The position numbers and the translations under genes are program-made. A stretch of 64,000 nt of DNA. Origin: CBDBLK01 sp965243145. Lineage in GTDB: Bacteria > Bdellovibrionota > Bacteriovoracia > Bacteriovoracales > Bacteriovoracaceae. How positions within the stretch are numbered: position 1 is the stretch's first letter; the number at the start of each line of letters is the position of its first letter. The notes below the pieces were generated by a model that had not been told where the DNA came from, ran no database searches, and worked only from the letters and a program-made list of their open reading frames with translations. Shown in pieces: positions 1-10,000 of the stretch. The stretch spans positions 2,294,001 through 2,358,000 of the forward strand of contig CBDEUB010000002.1 of assembly GCA_965243145.1 (NCBI GenBank), in the 5' to 3' direction.

Positions 1-3000
1 ACTTGGGAGGAAAGGGATCACTTTCTTCCCAAATACGAAAATATAGATGTACGAGAGGCGGATTTTTTGATGTTGCCGGACGGCAGCGACCCCTGTTTTA
101 CCGAAGTGGGAAGTCGCTTGATCCACCGGGAGTTTGGCCGCGACTTCGTCAATATTGAAATTGAAAAGTCTTACCGTTTTTCGGATTCCATGGAGTGCGT
201 ACTGCAATTGTGGTACGCCAGCAACGGCTACCAGGAGTTTCTGGACAAACTCGACGACAACGGGGGAACTTTTAACACCCGCATTTCGTTTAATTTTGCC
301 AACTTGGCCAAAGTCAGCGACCCCGACTACCAGGCCCTCGCCTACCCCGTGGAAGACCAACACATTTTTGGTTTTTTTAGCAACAACAAAAGGAACAAGG
401 ATATCGTCGGGCGAACCCAGAGGAAATATTTTTTGCACCGTTGGAGTCCCGGCAAAGTCGGCGCAGTGGACGGGCAGGGCAACCGCTTGGTGACCTACAC
501 TCTCAGCAATGAATTTAACAAACCGGCCAACGCCTATCTCAAGAAGGCGACGGAACAGGCCATTGAGCGGATCAATTTTACGCTGGAAAAAAGTCGGGTC
601 AAATTGCGTTTGGGCCTGGTTCAAGGAGATGTGCACACCCGTTCTGGAGATTTGCGCAACAGTATGATCAACCTGGTGGAAGACATTGCTTCGCCTTTGG
701 TGGGTTATGGCCCCTCGGTGGCCAATCCGCGGACGGGGGAGATCGTCCGGGCGCATGTCAATATGTACAAGGGATCGCTAGTTTTCAGTGCTCCCTACTC
801 TTATTACTTGTTGAGAATGGAAGAATTGGAGGAAAAGGGTACTGACGACTCCACTCCTCCACTCAGTGTGGCCAATTGGCAGAGGAGTGTTATCCGCACC
901 AGGGAGGCCCAGGGCCAAAACCAAAGACAGGTGAGTGGTGGGGGAATGGCCCCCTTTTCATCCCTGGTGGAGAAAGATTTGTCGTTGCCTTCCATGGAAG
1001 AGCTGGTGCAAAAATCGCCCTACCGGGCGGCATCTGATGATTTGGGCCAGAAGTCTGAGGCCTGGAAAGATTTTCTCTCTGGCCCCCGGTTTGAAAACTT
1101 GGTCAAACAGTGGAGGGGGTTTAAAACCCGCGACTTGGAAGAAATGAGTTTTGAAGTATTTTCCGCCAAACTCGAACGGGCGATGGAAAAGGGAGAAATG
1201 CCCTCCGGTGAAATTGAGCGGGCAAAACATATCTTGACTACTTTGCGAACCCGCCAAAAGGGATTGAAGGCCTTACAGCGCAACAATGTCTACACCGCCG
1301 ACAAACTCAACTTGATGGAATTTAGCAAGGCCTCCAGAGATCAAATCAACGCCATTTCTGGAGTGCGCGACCAGCAGGGGAATTTGCGCCCTTGGTCTGC
1401 CCTGAGTGAAGTCCAGCGCCAGAAATTGGTGGAGATTTTGGTATCCCATGCCTACATTCCCGTTTTGGTTCACGAAATTGGCCACAATTTGGGGTTGCGC
1501 CACAACTTTGCCGGTTCATCTGATCACAAACACTTCTGGGGTGAAGAGGCACAGCAGGTTTTGGGCCTGAGTGAAAAAACCAATTCCAGTTCCATTATGG
1601 ACTACATTTTTTCTGGCCTGAGCGAGTTGAGCACTTTTGGCCCCTACGACATTGCCGCCTTGAGGTACGCCTACAACCGCGAGATGGCGGTGGTGGCCGC
1701 CTGTCGGCCCCGCCATGGGCAGGTTTCCCACCCCGAGGCATCCAATTGGGAAGAGTGCGAGGAATTGGCCAGCAGACAAGCGGGGGATTTGCTCTACCAA
1801 CATGTTAAAAAAAGTACGCCCAAGCAGATGCGTGGAATACCGTTGGAAGTGCGCATGCAGAAGCTGCCCGAAGGAGTGACCGCCAGCGATGTCCCCTCGG
1901 GCACAAATTTTAGTTATTGCACTGATGAAGACCGCGGACAGAGTTTGTTGTGTAACGCTTTTGATGAGGGCACTACCCCCGAGGAATTACTCGAACACCG
2001 GATCGACGATTACAAGCGATCTTATAATATGAGAAATATGCGCATGTTGCGTGATCACATGAACGACAGGGATCACATTTGGCATTTGCTCTCCACCTTT
2101 CGCCGTTTGGCAGAGGTTCGCATTTTTCACGAAATGTGGCAGGGGGCCTACAACGCTCTTAGAGGCAATGTGCCCGACGGGGCCTTGTATTGGGGCTGCG
2201 ATACCATCACCATCAATAATGCTATTGCAACGGGCGACCGGAGGATGCAAATGCAGTGCCAATGGTTGCAGCAAATTGTCAATGTCAACAATATGGCCGG
2301 GCGGTTTCTGCTGGACTTGGCCAAGACGCCGGAAAAATCCTGCCACGCCTTTATTCCCCAGGTGGGGGAGCGCACTTTCACCCTGGGAAGGGATATTCCC
2401 AACATTGTCAGATGGGTGTATCAAAATCAGTCATTGCAAAGTGCGGAAGAGGTCGATGTTCAGAGGTTGTCCAATTGCCACGACCCCTGGGTAATAGGGT
2501 ACTACCAACATGTTCTCGCCCAGGTGTTCAAAACTCCTGGCCTGAAAATTCAAATGTTGGGACAGCGGGGCAGGGTTCACAACGACATGGCGGCACTCCA
2601 ACGCCCGGGTGTCCGCCGCTATGTGGGAGATTTAGAGATTCGTGGGTTTTGGATGGAGAAATTGTTGGCCATGAGCGTGCTCACTTACCAAGGGATGTTG
2701 ACCACTCGTGGGGCCAACCAATACCGTTCCCTTTTTGAGCACCCCCATTTCAGGGAAGAGTTGGGCAATCTCATCGAACACTACAGCTACAACTTGCCCC
2801 TCAAGGGCAGCACTCCTTTTAAGGCCGCCAACGGTTTTGAATACCACTCTACTTTGTTTACCACCAGACTCAACTACCCTACCCAGAGTCCCGAATACCA
2901 CCGCTTTTTGCGCCTCTTCCTCCCCTTTCCCAACCAAGACCCCTGGAAGATGGGGCCAGTCATGTTGAAGATGGCCGCCGAGTTTTCCCAGTTGGCGGAG

Positions 3001-3981
3001 AGTGAATTGCCCTCCAGCTTTGAAATCGTCTCCAGGGTTCAGGCCTTTAGGGATTTTGTCACCGTCAACCGTTACCATTCCAATTTTATGACTCCCAATG
3101 TATTGGCCGCAGAAGGGGATCGGCCAGAATCTTTCTCTATTCCCGGCATCAACCAAACTTATGTCGCCAGCGAGAGAAATGGTTTGGCCCTAAAACTGAT
3201 ACGCCTCTTAGAGGGCGGCCTCGAATCCAATGTCCAGGAAATCCAACAGGCCCTGGTCGAGTTGAGTGAACCGGAAGCGCCTATAACTCCCGAAAGTCCC
3301 GAAACTTCTGGAGAATCGGAAACACCCGAAGCACCCGAAACATCCGAAGTTGCCGAAACTGCGGAAACATCTGAAACATCTGAAACACCTGAAACCGCCG
3401 AAGTTCCGGCAGCAGAAGGAACGGAAGCGGAAGAAGGGGAACCTGCACCCGTGGCCAGTGCCGGAGAAAGTTCTGCGTTGCTGTTGCCCTGGCCATATAT
3501 GTCTGCAACGCCCCAGGAAGCGGAAACAGAATCTGGCCAAACGGCCCAAGACACTGCGGCCGAGGAAGAAGGCACTGCCTCTGCCTCCACTCAAGTGTCC
3601 AAGGCCAATGCTGGCCTTGATGACGAGGCCAGAGCAATCTTGAACAGTATGCTAGTGGTAAAATCTGCGTCCCATTTATTGGCCAATGACATCCACGAAG
3701 TAGAGAGGATGAGTTACTTATCGGGGGGCAATATTCAACTCTTTCGACAGCTGATGAGCAATTTGGCCAAAGATTGGGGTAACCACCGGGTCGATGAGGC
3801 CTGGGATGCTTACAGAGTGAAGCACTCACGGTCACGAGGAGTGATGCAGAAATTTTTTGATATGGATTTCTTCGATCTGATCTACTTCATGGAGAGTCCC
3901 CAAGTTAGGGCAATTATGAAGAGCGACTTGCTCGATGCTTTGATAGGTATGCCCCGGCAGACAGTGGGCGTCTCCTTCTAA
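1..3981 (+). CDS. Zinc metalloprotease, 5'-truncated by window edge
   Basis: The frame is open from base 1 without a stop, so the gene starts upstream; in-frame TTG 67 and ATG 70 are internal. A gluzincin/metzincin-like site HEIGHNLGLRHNF begins near base 1471, followed by a Met-turn-like SSIMDY about 40 residues later, as in DUF5117/DUF4953-type zinc-dependent metalloproteases. The remainder is large and mostly helical. Residues encoded at about 3270-3460 form a low-complexity run rich in Glu, Thr, Pro and Ser, probably a flexible surface linker, before a folded C-terminal segment. It is probably secreted or lipidated, but the signal region lies outside the window. Substrate unknown. Family assignment is by motif, so the protease call is strong and the subfamily tentative. 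Confidence 0.85.
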   Translation, partial: TWEERDHFLPKYENIDVREADFLMLPDGSDPCFTEVGSRLIHREFGRDFVNIEIEKSYRFSDSMECVLQLWYASNGYQEFLDKLDDNGGTFNTRISFNFANLAKVSDPDYQALAYPVEDQHIFGFFSNNKRNKDIVGRTQRKYFLHRWSPGKVGAVDGQGNRLVTYTLSNEFNKPANAYLKKATEQAIERINFTLEKSRVKLRLGLVQGDVHTRSGDLRNSMINLVEDIASPLVGYGPSVANPRTGEIVRAHVNMYKGSLVFSAPYSYYLLRMEELEEKGTDDSTPPLSVANWQRSVIRTREAQGQNQRQVSGGGMAPFSSLVEKDLSLPSMEELVQKSPYRAASDDLGQKSEAWKDFLSGPRFENLVKQWRGFKTRDLEEMSFEVFSAKLERAMEKGEMPSGEIERAKHILTTLRTRQKGLKALQRNNVYTADKLNLMEFSKASRDQINAISGVRDQQGNLRPWSALSEVQRQKLVEILVSHAYIPVLVHEIGHNLGLRHNFAGSSDHKHFWGEEAQQVLGLSEKTNSSSIMDYIFSGLSELSTFGPYDIAALRYAYNREMAVVAACRPRHGQVSHPEASNWEECEELASRQAGDLLYQHVKKSTPKQMRGIPLEVRMQKLPEGVTASDVPSGTNFSYCTDEDRGQSLLCNAFDEGTTPEELLEHRIDDYKRSYNMRNMRMLRDHMNDRDHIWHLLSTFRRLAEVRIFHEMWQGAYNALRGNVPDGALYWGCDTITINNAIATGDRRMQMQCQWLQQIVNVNNMAGRFLLDLAKTPEKSCHAFIPQVGERTFTLGRDIPNIVRWVYQNQSLQSAEEVDVQRLSNCHDPWVIGYYQHVLAQVFKTPGLKIQMLGQRGRVHNDMAALQRPGVRRYVGDLEIRGFWMEKLLAMSVLTYQGMLTTRGANQYRSLFEHPHFREELGNLIEHYSYNLPLKGSTPFKAANGFEYHSTLFTTRLNYPTQSPEYHRFLRLFLPFPNQDPWKMGPVMLKMAAEFSQLAESELPSSFEIVSRVQAFRDFVTVNRYHSNFMTPNVLAAEGDRPESFSIPGINQTYVASERNGLALKLIRLLEGGLESNVQEIQQALVELSEPEAPITPESPETSGESETPEAPETSEVAETAETSETSETPETAEVPAAEGTEAEEGEPAPVASAGESSALLLPWPYMSATPQEAETESGQTAQDTAAEEEGTASASTQVSKANAGLDDEARAILNSMLVVKSASHLLANDIHEVERMSYLSGGNIQLFRQLMSNLAKDWGNHRVDEAWDAYRVKHSRSRGVMQKFFDMDFFDLIYFMESPQVRAIMKSDLLDALIGMPRQTVGVSF

Positions 3982-3988
3982 TTGTAAT

Positions 3989-4010
3989 TGCTCACACTTC
4001 AGGCCATCTT
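3989..4010 (+). repeat. Partial copy of a dispersed element (22 bp)
   Basis: These 22 bases are identical to 49380-49401, the left end of the 127-bp inverted-repeat element near 49.4 kb. Here only the left end is recognisable; no matching right terminal repeat is seen. It sits just after the metalloprotease stop. Confidence 0.55.
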
Positions 4011-4031
4011 ACCTCCGCATCCTGCTCCGGC

Positions 4032-4049
4032 ACTGCCCATCAGGGCAGT
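4032..4049. terminator. Hairpin between convergent genes
   Basis: ACTGCCC, loop ATCA, GGGCAGT form a perfect 7-bp stem between the convergent metalloprotease and PEGA genes. There is no long T run on either side, so it may be a weak bidirectional terminator or an mRNA end stabiliser. Confidence 0.4.
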
Positions 4050-4088
4050 CGTCGCATAAAGCGGATAAGCAGGAAAATTTGCTCATCC

Positions 4089-5783
4089 TTAAAACGCAAA
4101 TTTAAATTTGCCGCTTAAAACCGTATCGCTTTTGAGTTGGAAGTCGATGGAGTTTTGCGGAATTTTGAGATAAATATTGTGCTCAATAGAGACACTTACG
4201 GGAGTGGAAGCAAAGTCGTAACCTAGGCCTACGGGAAAGACGAGAGTTCTAAAATTGATTTTTTGTCCGTTTGCCCCCGCTTCGGCCTGGCCCCAGACTA
4301 GGCCTGCGCCAATGTTGCCGAAGGCACCCGCAATGGGCAGCAATTCAGGGTTGACTTCTGCCGTGTAGATTTCCGAGGCGTTGGGGTGAACCTTCAGCAA
4401 AACTTTGGCCTTAACCAGAGAATAGTTGCTCTCTGTTCTCGTCGTTCCCAGTGTCAACCTCCCCTCGGCACCCAAAATGCGACCGCTTTGAAAAACAAAC
4501 ATGGGATTCCAGGCCCCCGAAAAGTATTTGACGGTATCTCCACCAAGGCCCAGGCCAAATCCCATGGCAAAATATTGAATCAGCTTCCTGGCCTCGTCAT
4601 TGATGTTTTTAAGGTGGGTATCTTCTTGTTCGTCCTCAATAGTATCGTTTTCTCTGGCCAGAGCGATGGAGAGATTTTTAGTTTCTCCGCCCTTGAGAAA
4701 GACGGTTTGGGAGTGTGGGCGGTATCTCTCCTTTTCAACTTCAATTTCGTGCTCCTGATGGGGTGTCAGTTGCTTGCCTTTGAGTTGGTTTCGGGCGAGA
4801 AGTTCACCGTTTAAAAAGGCATTGGCACCTGCGGGGATATTGAGATTGAGGTAGGACGGCCGATAGCTTAATTTAATTTCTTGGGCCTTGTTCTCTCCCA
4901 GTCCGAGTTCCGTATCAAAAGACATTGGATGAGTTTCCGCATGGGAGATTTCCACCTTGTGAGGGATGCCAGATTCTAGTTCGACAAAAACAGTGGGAGA
5001 CAACCCCACCCGCTTGCCATTGATGGCCACATTGGCACTGTGGGGAACCGTCACAATTTTCAATTTCCCCAGGCCCCTCACCAATTTTTCCTCGATGCGC
5101 TCCACTTTGCCAGGAATGATGATTATATCTCTTTTCATGCGTTTATAATTTGTCTTCACCAATTCCAGCACATGCTTGCCGGAGGCCAGTTTGCCCACAA
5201 TGCGCAAAGGAGTGCGCCCCCAGGATTCCCCGTCTATAGAAACCGTTGCATCTTCCGGTTCCGTGACGATTTCCAAGGCCCCTTTGAGTTTGTCTTTGGG
5301 GGAACCTTGAACCGAAAAGATAGTCCCTTTTTTTTCAAAGTTGATTTTGTGCAGTCGTTGCCGTTCCCTGGCAATTTCTTCTCGGGGGTATTTGAACAGT
5401 ACCCAGACATTGAGTGCCCGATTATTGCGCGTCTTCTCTAAATACTTTTCTTCCTGGGTGAAGCGGATGATACGCACATCTTTGCTCAACTCTTGGAAGG
5501 TTTTGCTGTACTCGGTGCTTTTCAAAGTCTCGGTGGACTGCCTAGAAATGCGGGTGAGGATGCCGAAGTTTTCCCGAATCGCCTGCTGGTAGGCATCTTG
5601 AGTGGCCAGTTCAATGCCCAGTTTTTCAGTCTTGGCATCTACGGCACGGCCGACATAGTACACATGTTGAGGAGCGCGCGGGGTTTTCTCTATCCACTTT
5701 GGCCGCTCTCCCAACGCATAAGGCATGGCCACAAAAATCAGGCCGAGAAAAAAAGTCGTGCGAAAAGCGGAAAAGAAATTCAG
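4089..5783 (-). CDS. PEGA-domain exported protein
   Basis: The conserved body starts with a region like LPP20/FlgT-type domains (WIEKTPRAPQHVYYVGRAV), followed by about three PEGA-type beta-sandwich repeats (for example VTEPEDATVSIDGESWGRTPL and VTVPHSANVAINGKRVGLSP) and a C-terminal beta-rich region. The first ATG or GTG (5732) leaves no signal peptide. Reading back to CTG at 5783 gives NFFSAFRTTFFLGLIFVAMPYA, a good Sec signal, preceded by AAGGA at 6-base spacing. That CTG overlaps the TGA of the upstream lipoprotein gene as CTGA. I therefore prefer the CTG start; GTG 5732 is the fallback. The shared N-terminal type and overlap suggest it works with the upstream lipoprotein in the envelope. 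Confidence 0.75.
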   Translation of the reverse strand: MNFFSAFRTTFFLGLIFVAMPYALGERPKWIEKTPRAPQHVYYVGRAVDAKTEKLGIELATQDAYQQAIRENFGILTRISRQSTETLKSTEYSKTFQELSKDVRIIRFTQEEKYLEKTRNNRALNVWVLFKYPREEIARERQRLHKINFEKKGTIFSVQGSPKDKLKGALEIVTEPEDATVSIDGESWGRTPLRIVGKLASGKHVLELVKTNYKRMKRDIIIIPGKVERIEEKLVRGLGKLKIVTVPHSANVAINGKRVGLSPTVFVELESGIPHKVEISHAETHPMSFDTELGLGENKAQEIKLSYRPSYLNLNIPAGANAFLNGELLARNQLKGKQLTPHQEHEIEVEKERYRPHSQTVFLKGGETKNLSIALARENDTIEDEQEDTHLKNINDEARKLIQYFAMGFGLGLGGDTVKYFSGAWNPMFVFQSGRILGAEGRLTLGTTRTESNYSLVKAKVLLKVHPNASEIYTAEVNPELLPIAGAFGNIGAGLVWGQAEAGANGQKINFRTLVFPVGLGYDFASTPVSVSIEHNIYLKIPQNSIDFQLKSDTVLSGKFKFAF

Positions 5784-6382
5784 TTTGTTTCCTTGCTGGC
5801 CGTCCCTCTTTTTTCTTCAAAAAAATTGATTTGTTTTTTTGCTATGGCCTCTTTGAGTTTGGGATTGGCGCGGGTGATTTTGCCTAGCACATTCTTTTTT
5901 GTCCGCACAAACTCTTCTTCACTGATGCGCCCGAGAACAAAGCAGGAAATTCTCTGGTCGCGGTTGATCAGAGCGTATTTTTCCCAATAGGCAGAAGTGA
6001 AGCGCAATCCGCTAATCGCCCCTTGATAGCGGGCGGAGCGGGAATTGGTGAGGATTATTTCTGCATCGGCGCGGATGGAGTCCTGGGCGGAATCCAGCGC
6101 ACCCTTGAGTTCTTCTTGAATTTCGGTGATGACCGCCTCCTTGACATTGAGTTTGGCCAAATCGGTACAGCCGTTGGCCCGTTCATCGCCACGGACGGCA
6201 TAAGTTCCCTTGAAAAAAATATGCTTCTCTTCCTTCCAGGACAGCTTGTCTGAATCCACCCAGTCCGGTTTGTCCGAAGACGAGGTGTCGAGAACGATTT
6301 TTCCCCGTGGCCCCGAGGAACAAGAAGTAAGTGCCATTAATAGAGTCAAAGTAGAGATTATTAAACGGATTTCATTTTTCAC
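5780..6382 (-). CDS. LPP20-like lipoprotein
   Basis: A 200-residue protein. The chosen start is GTG 6382, with GGAGG five bases upstream, giving VKNEIRLIISTLTLLMALTSC, a classic lipoprotein signal with lipobox LTSC. An upstream in-frame start at 6448 would add a non-signal tail. The mature part (DKPDWVDSDKLSWKEEKHIFFKGTYAVRG, then a helix rich in Glu/Ala) resembles LPP20-family lipoproteins, often paired with PEGA or FlgT-like proteins. Its stop overlaps the start of the PEGA gene downstream, so both are cotranscribed and probably form an envelope complex. Specific role unknown. Confidence 0.8.
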   Translation of the reverse strand: MKNEIRLIISTLTLLMALTSCSSGPRGKIVLDTSSSDKPDWVDSDKLSWKEEKHIFFKGTYAVRGDERANGCTDLAKLNVKEAVITEIQEELKGALDSAQDSIRADAEIILTNSRSARYQGAISGLRFTSAYWEKYALINRDQRISCFVLGRISEEEFVRTKKNVLGKITRANPKLKEAIAKKQINFFEEKRGTASKETN

Positions 6383-6539
6383 AAGGCCCTCCATGGTGTT
6401 TTTCGATGACGACAAATTCAATATTGCCGCCGTTTTTCCATTATCCAAGCAACCCCAAACCCTGTCAATGGGAATTTTAACTGGGGTAAAGTTTGCATAA
6501 CCGGCATAAGTGAGCGATAAGGTGTAAGGAACGCTGCTT

Positions 6540-6908
6540 TTATTTGAAGTTCTGGGATTTTAATTTATTCTGCAAGTCGGAGGGAGGAAACTCGTCCGCA
6601 CTAAATCCTTCAGCACCCCAATATTCTCCAGTCGTCTGATTTTTTAAAAACCATTCAATATGATCACTGCTAAGAATATCAACGGAAAGCAACAGGCCAT
6701 CTTTCTCCCAGGCCAGTTGCAATCCACCGTCTTCCCCTTCGCATACATCGGGGGGGGCAATAGGATGTCCTAAAAAATTGTGAAGTTGTTCCCGCACATT
6801 CTTTAATAATTGGATAAAATGAAAATCAAATTGGCCATTTGAGACTTGGGGAAGATTATCGAGATATTCTCGCCAGCGTAGTTCTAGGGCCGCGAGTTTG
6901 TGTTGCAA
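6540..6908 (-). CDS. Small cytoplasmic hypothetical protein
   Basis: 122 residues, no signal or membrane segment. Its beta-rich core (GGLQLAWEKDGLLLSVDILSSDHIEWFLKNQTTGEYWGAEG) resembles small proteins of unknown function that carry a D-x-EWF-x-N/D-x-x-TGE pattern and are found near toxin or defence genes, but I cannot name the family. Stand-alone minus-strand gene, divergent from the giant lipoprotein gene. Confidence 0.6.
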   Translation of the reverse strand: MQHKLAALELRWREYLDNLPQVSNGQFDFHFIQLLKNVREQLHNFLGHPIAPPDVCEGEDGGLQLAWEKDGLLLSVDILSSDHIEWFLKNQTTGEYWGAEGFSADEFPPSDLQNKLKSQNFK

Positions 6909-7010
6909 TATATATGAGTTAATTACTCCATTTCATTTCAATTGTCAAATAATTTATAGAAAATTTTTTTAGTCTTTTAATATTTCTTTCCAAAGTTACG
7001 ATACAATAAC

Positions 7011-10000
7011 ATGAGTCAAGGCCAAATTAACCGATATTATTCCTTTAAAAGCACCTTTTTGGCCCTTTTCTTGGGCCATATTCTGTTTTCTTGCAAACCT
7101 TCTGTGGAGGAGTTGGGAAATCCGCCCTCTGGCCGTCAAAAAGAGGCCACTTATCAAAAGGCGATAAGCTATCAAGGGGTCACCTTCGAGGTGCTGGACG
7201 GTGAAAGCGGTTCCAATGGCCGCCCCACGGTGAAAATCCAGGGGGACTTTGCCCCTACGGCAGATTTCGCTTCCTCGGGTGGGGACTTTCTCGCCATCCA
7301 TGGAGATTCCTGCCAATCCCGCCCTGTCTCCGACTACAAATACTACGATGCCAACAAGCGCTCCCTCAATTTTAATTTAACTGTCATTCTCAGCGAGTAC
7401 AAACAACACTTGCTCAAAATTGGCATCCACCAAGACACCGCTCAGGGCAAGCGATTGCTCCAATGCCTCGACAGTGCGGCGATTGCCTACCTCTACCATC
7501 CCGCCGCTCCTGCTTCCTTTTCCGTCTTGCAAGCTAGCGGCCATCGTGCTTATGCCACGGTGGAGTTTACCAGTTTTGCCAGTGGAGTCGTCACTCACTT
7601 GCAATTGTTTTCCGATGCCGAATGTTCCCAGGCACTCTCCGACAAGCGCACTGTCTCCGAGTATTACGCCAAACCTCAAATTAGCACCCGCCAACTCTCC
7701 CTGGGAGATCACAAAATTTACGCGCGAGTTTGGGGTGGGGAAGTCGCTTCCCCGTGTTCCACCCACTTTGCCCAGTATCGCTTTAAAATTCTCCCAGTGG
7801 CGAATCTCTCCCTCACTGTGGGAAGTTCCCCCAGTGCCGATGCCACCCCCACCGTGCGCCTCTCGGAGACACTGCCCCGAGGGCAAGCGCAACTCTTTTT
7901 GGATTCGACTTGCCAAACTTCAGCATCGGCGGTCAAGACAACTCCCACCACCGCCATCAATATGGAGACTCAAGTGTTGCCCACGGGGGCACACAAACTC
8001 TACGCCAAAATTTGGAACCAGCAAGGCGTTGCCTCGGAGTGTTCCACTAGCTTTTTGGCCTACACCGTTTTAGGGCCTACACGCACCAGTGGAACACCTG
8101 CGGCATCCACCACCAAGACGACTACAATTCAAGTTACCGGAACCAGTACAGGAGGGTATGCCCAGCTTTTTGGCGATGCCGCCTGCACGCAAGCACTGTC
8201 GGCCAAGAAGGCCACCACCGGCGGAACCACCACTTTAACCAGCAATACCCTCACCGCCGGCAAGCACCGCCTTTTCGTCAAACTGTGGGACGGCAACGGC
8301 GTGGCCAGTTGTTCGCAAAACTTTGCGGCCTATGAAGTTTTGCTGGAACCCGTGAACTCGATCGTCTCCCAGTCGGGAGCGGCCGGGGCCAATGCCAGGC
8401 CAACTTTCCAAGTATCGCCCACTGTCTCAGGTGGCAAGGCCCAACTTTTCTTTGATTCCAGTTGTACGCAAGCGGCCTCGGCCGAAGTTTCTACTTCGGG
8501 AACGACGGCAACCATCTCCGCAAATTCACTGGCCCCAGGCACTGTCAAAATTTATGCTAGGGCCAAAGATTCTCAAGGCAATGTTTCCGCTTGTTCGAGG
8601 GGTTTTGCCAATTATACCCTTTATTCTCCCATTCAATCCGTTGTTTCCCAGTCGGGAACCAGAGGGGCCAATACCACGCCGACTTTTCAAATTTCTCCCA
8701 CAGTGGCGGGAACCAAGGCACAGCTTTTTTCCGACTCAAGCTGTACACATGCCATCTCGTCAAAAATTTCTGCTCTGGGAACAGCAACAACAATCACTAC
8801 CAACACACTTCCCCTCGGTGCTGTAAAAATTTACGCCAGAATAGAGGACTCCCAGAGATATGCAACCAGTTGTTCAACAAGTTTTGCCGGTTATACTGTT
8901 TCGCCTTCTGCTGTAAATTCGATCGTTTCCCAGTCGGGAAGCAATGGAGTTGATACCACTCCGAGTTTTAGCATCTCTCCCACTGTCTCGGGAGGAAAAG
9001 CACAACTCTTTTCCAATTCCGGTTGTACTCGTGCCATATCGGGCAAAATAGCAACCTCCGGCACCAGTTCGACAGTCAGCACCAACACCCTTCCCGCAGG
9101 CGCAATTTCCGTTTATGCCAGAGTTGAAGATTCACAGGGGAATGCTTCCGCCTGTTCGACCGTCTCTGCAACTTATACAGTTTTACTTTCTACAACTGTC
9201 TCTCTGGCATCTTTATCGGGAACCGAGGGAGTGGATACCACTCCAAGTTTTAAAGTGACTCCCACCATTGCCGGAGGCAGGGCACAACTCTTTTCCGATT
9301 CTACTTGTACCCGTGCCATATCGGGCAAGATAGCAACTTCCGGCAGCAGTGCTACAGTCAGCACCAATACCCTTCCCGCAGGCGCAATTTCCGTTTATGC
9401 CAGAGTTGAAGATTCACAGGGAAATGCTTCCGCCTGTTCGACCGTCTCTGCAACTTATACAGTTTTACTTTCTACAACTGTCTCTCTGGCATCTTTATCG
9501 GGAACCGAGGGAGTGGATACCACTCCAAGTTTTAAAGTGACTCCCACCATTGCCGGAGGCAGGGCACAACTCTTTTCCGATGCCAGTTGCACTCAAAGTC
9601 TGTCTGGACAAGTCTCTACTTCGGGAACGGCAACGACAATCAGCACCAAAGTGCTTTCCTTCGGGGCAAAAAAAGTTTATGCCAAAATCTGGGATGGAAA
9701 AAATAATACTTCCCAATGTTCTCCCTCTTCTGTCAATTACACAGTTTTATTGTCTCCACCGACCAGCATTATTTCCCGTTCGGGAAGCAAGAACGCTGAT
9801 GCGACTCCCAGTATTGAAGTTTCTCCCACAATTCAAGGGGGAAGGGTTCAGCTTTACTCCGATTCCGCTTGTACTCAAAGCATTTCTTCCAAAGTTTTCA
9901 CTGCGGGAACGGCCGCCACGGCGACAACAAACACTCTTCCCTGGGGAGCAAACAAAATTTACGCCAAAATTTGGGACGCAAGCAGTAATGTCTCCCCTTG

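Noticed and set aside
3159..3835. Long minus-strand frames opposite the Glu/Thr/Pro-rich tract of the metalloprotease
   Set aside because: They mirror low-complexity codons of the real gene; no ribosome sites and no protein-like composition.
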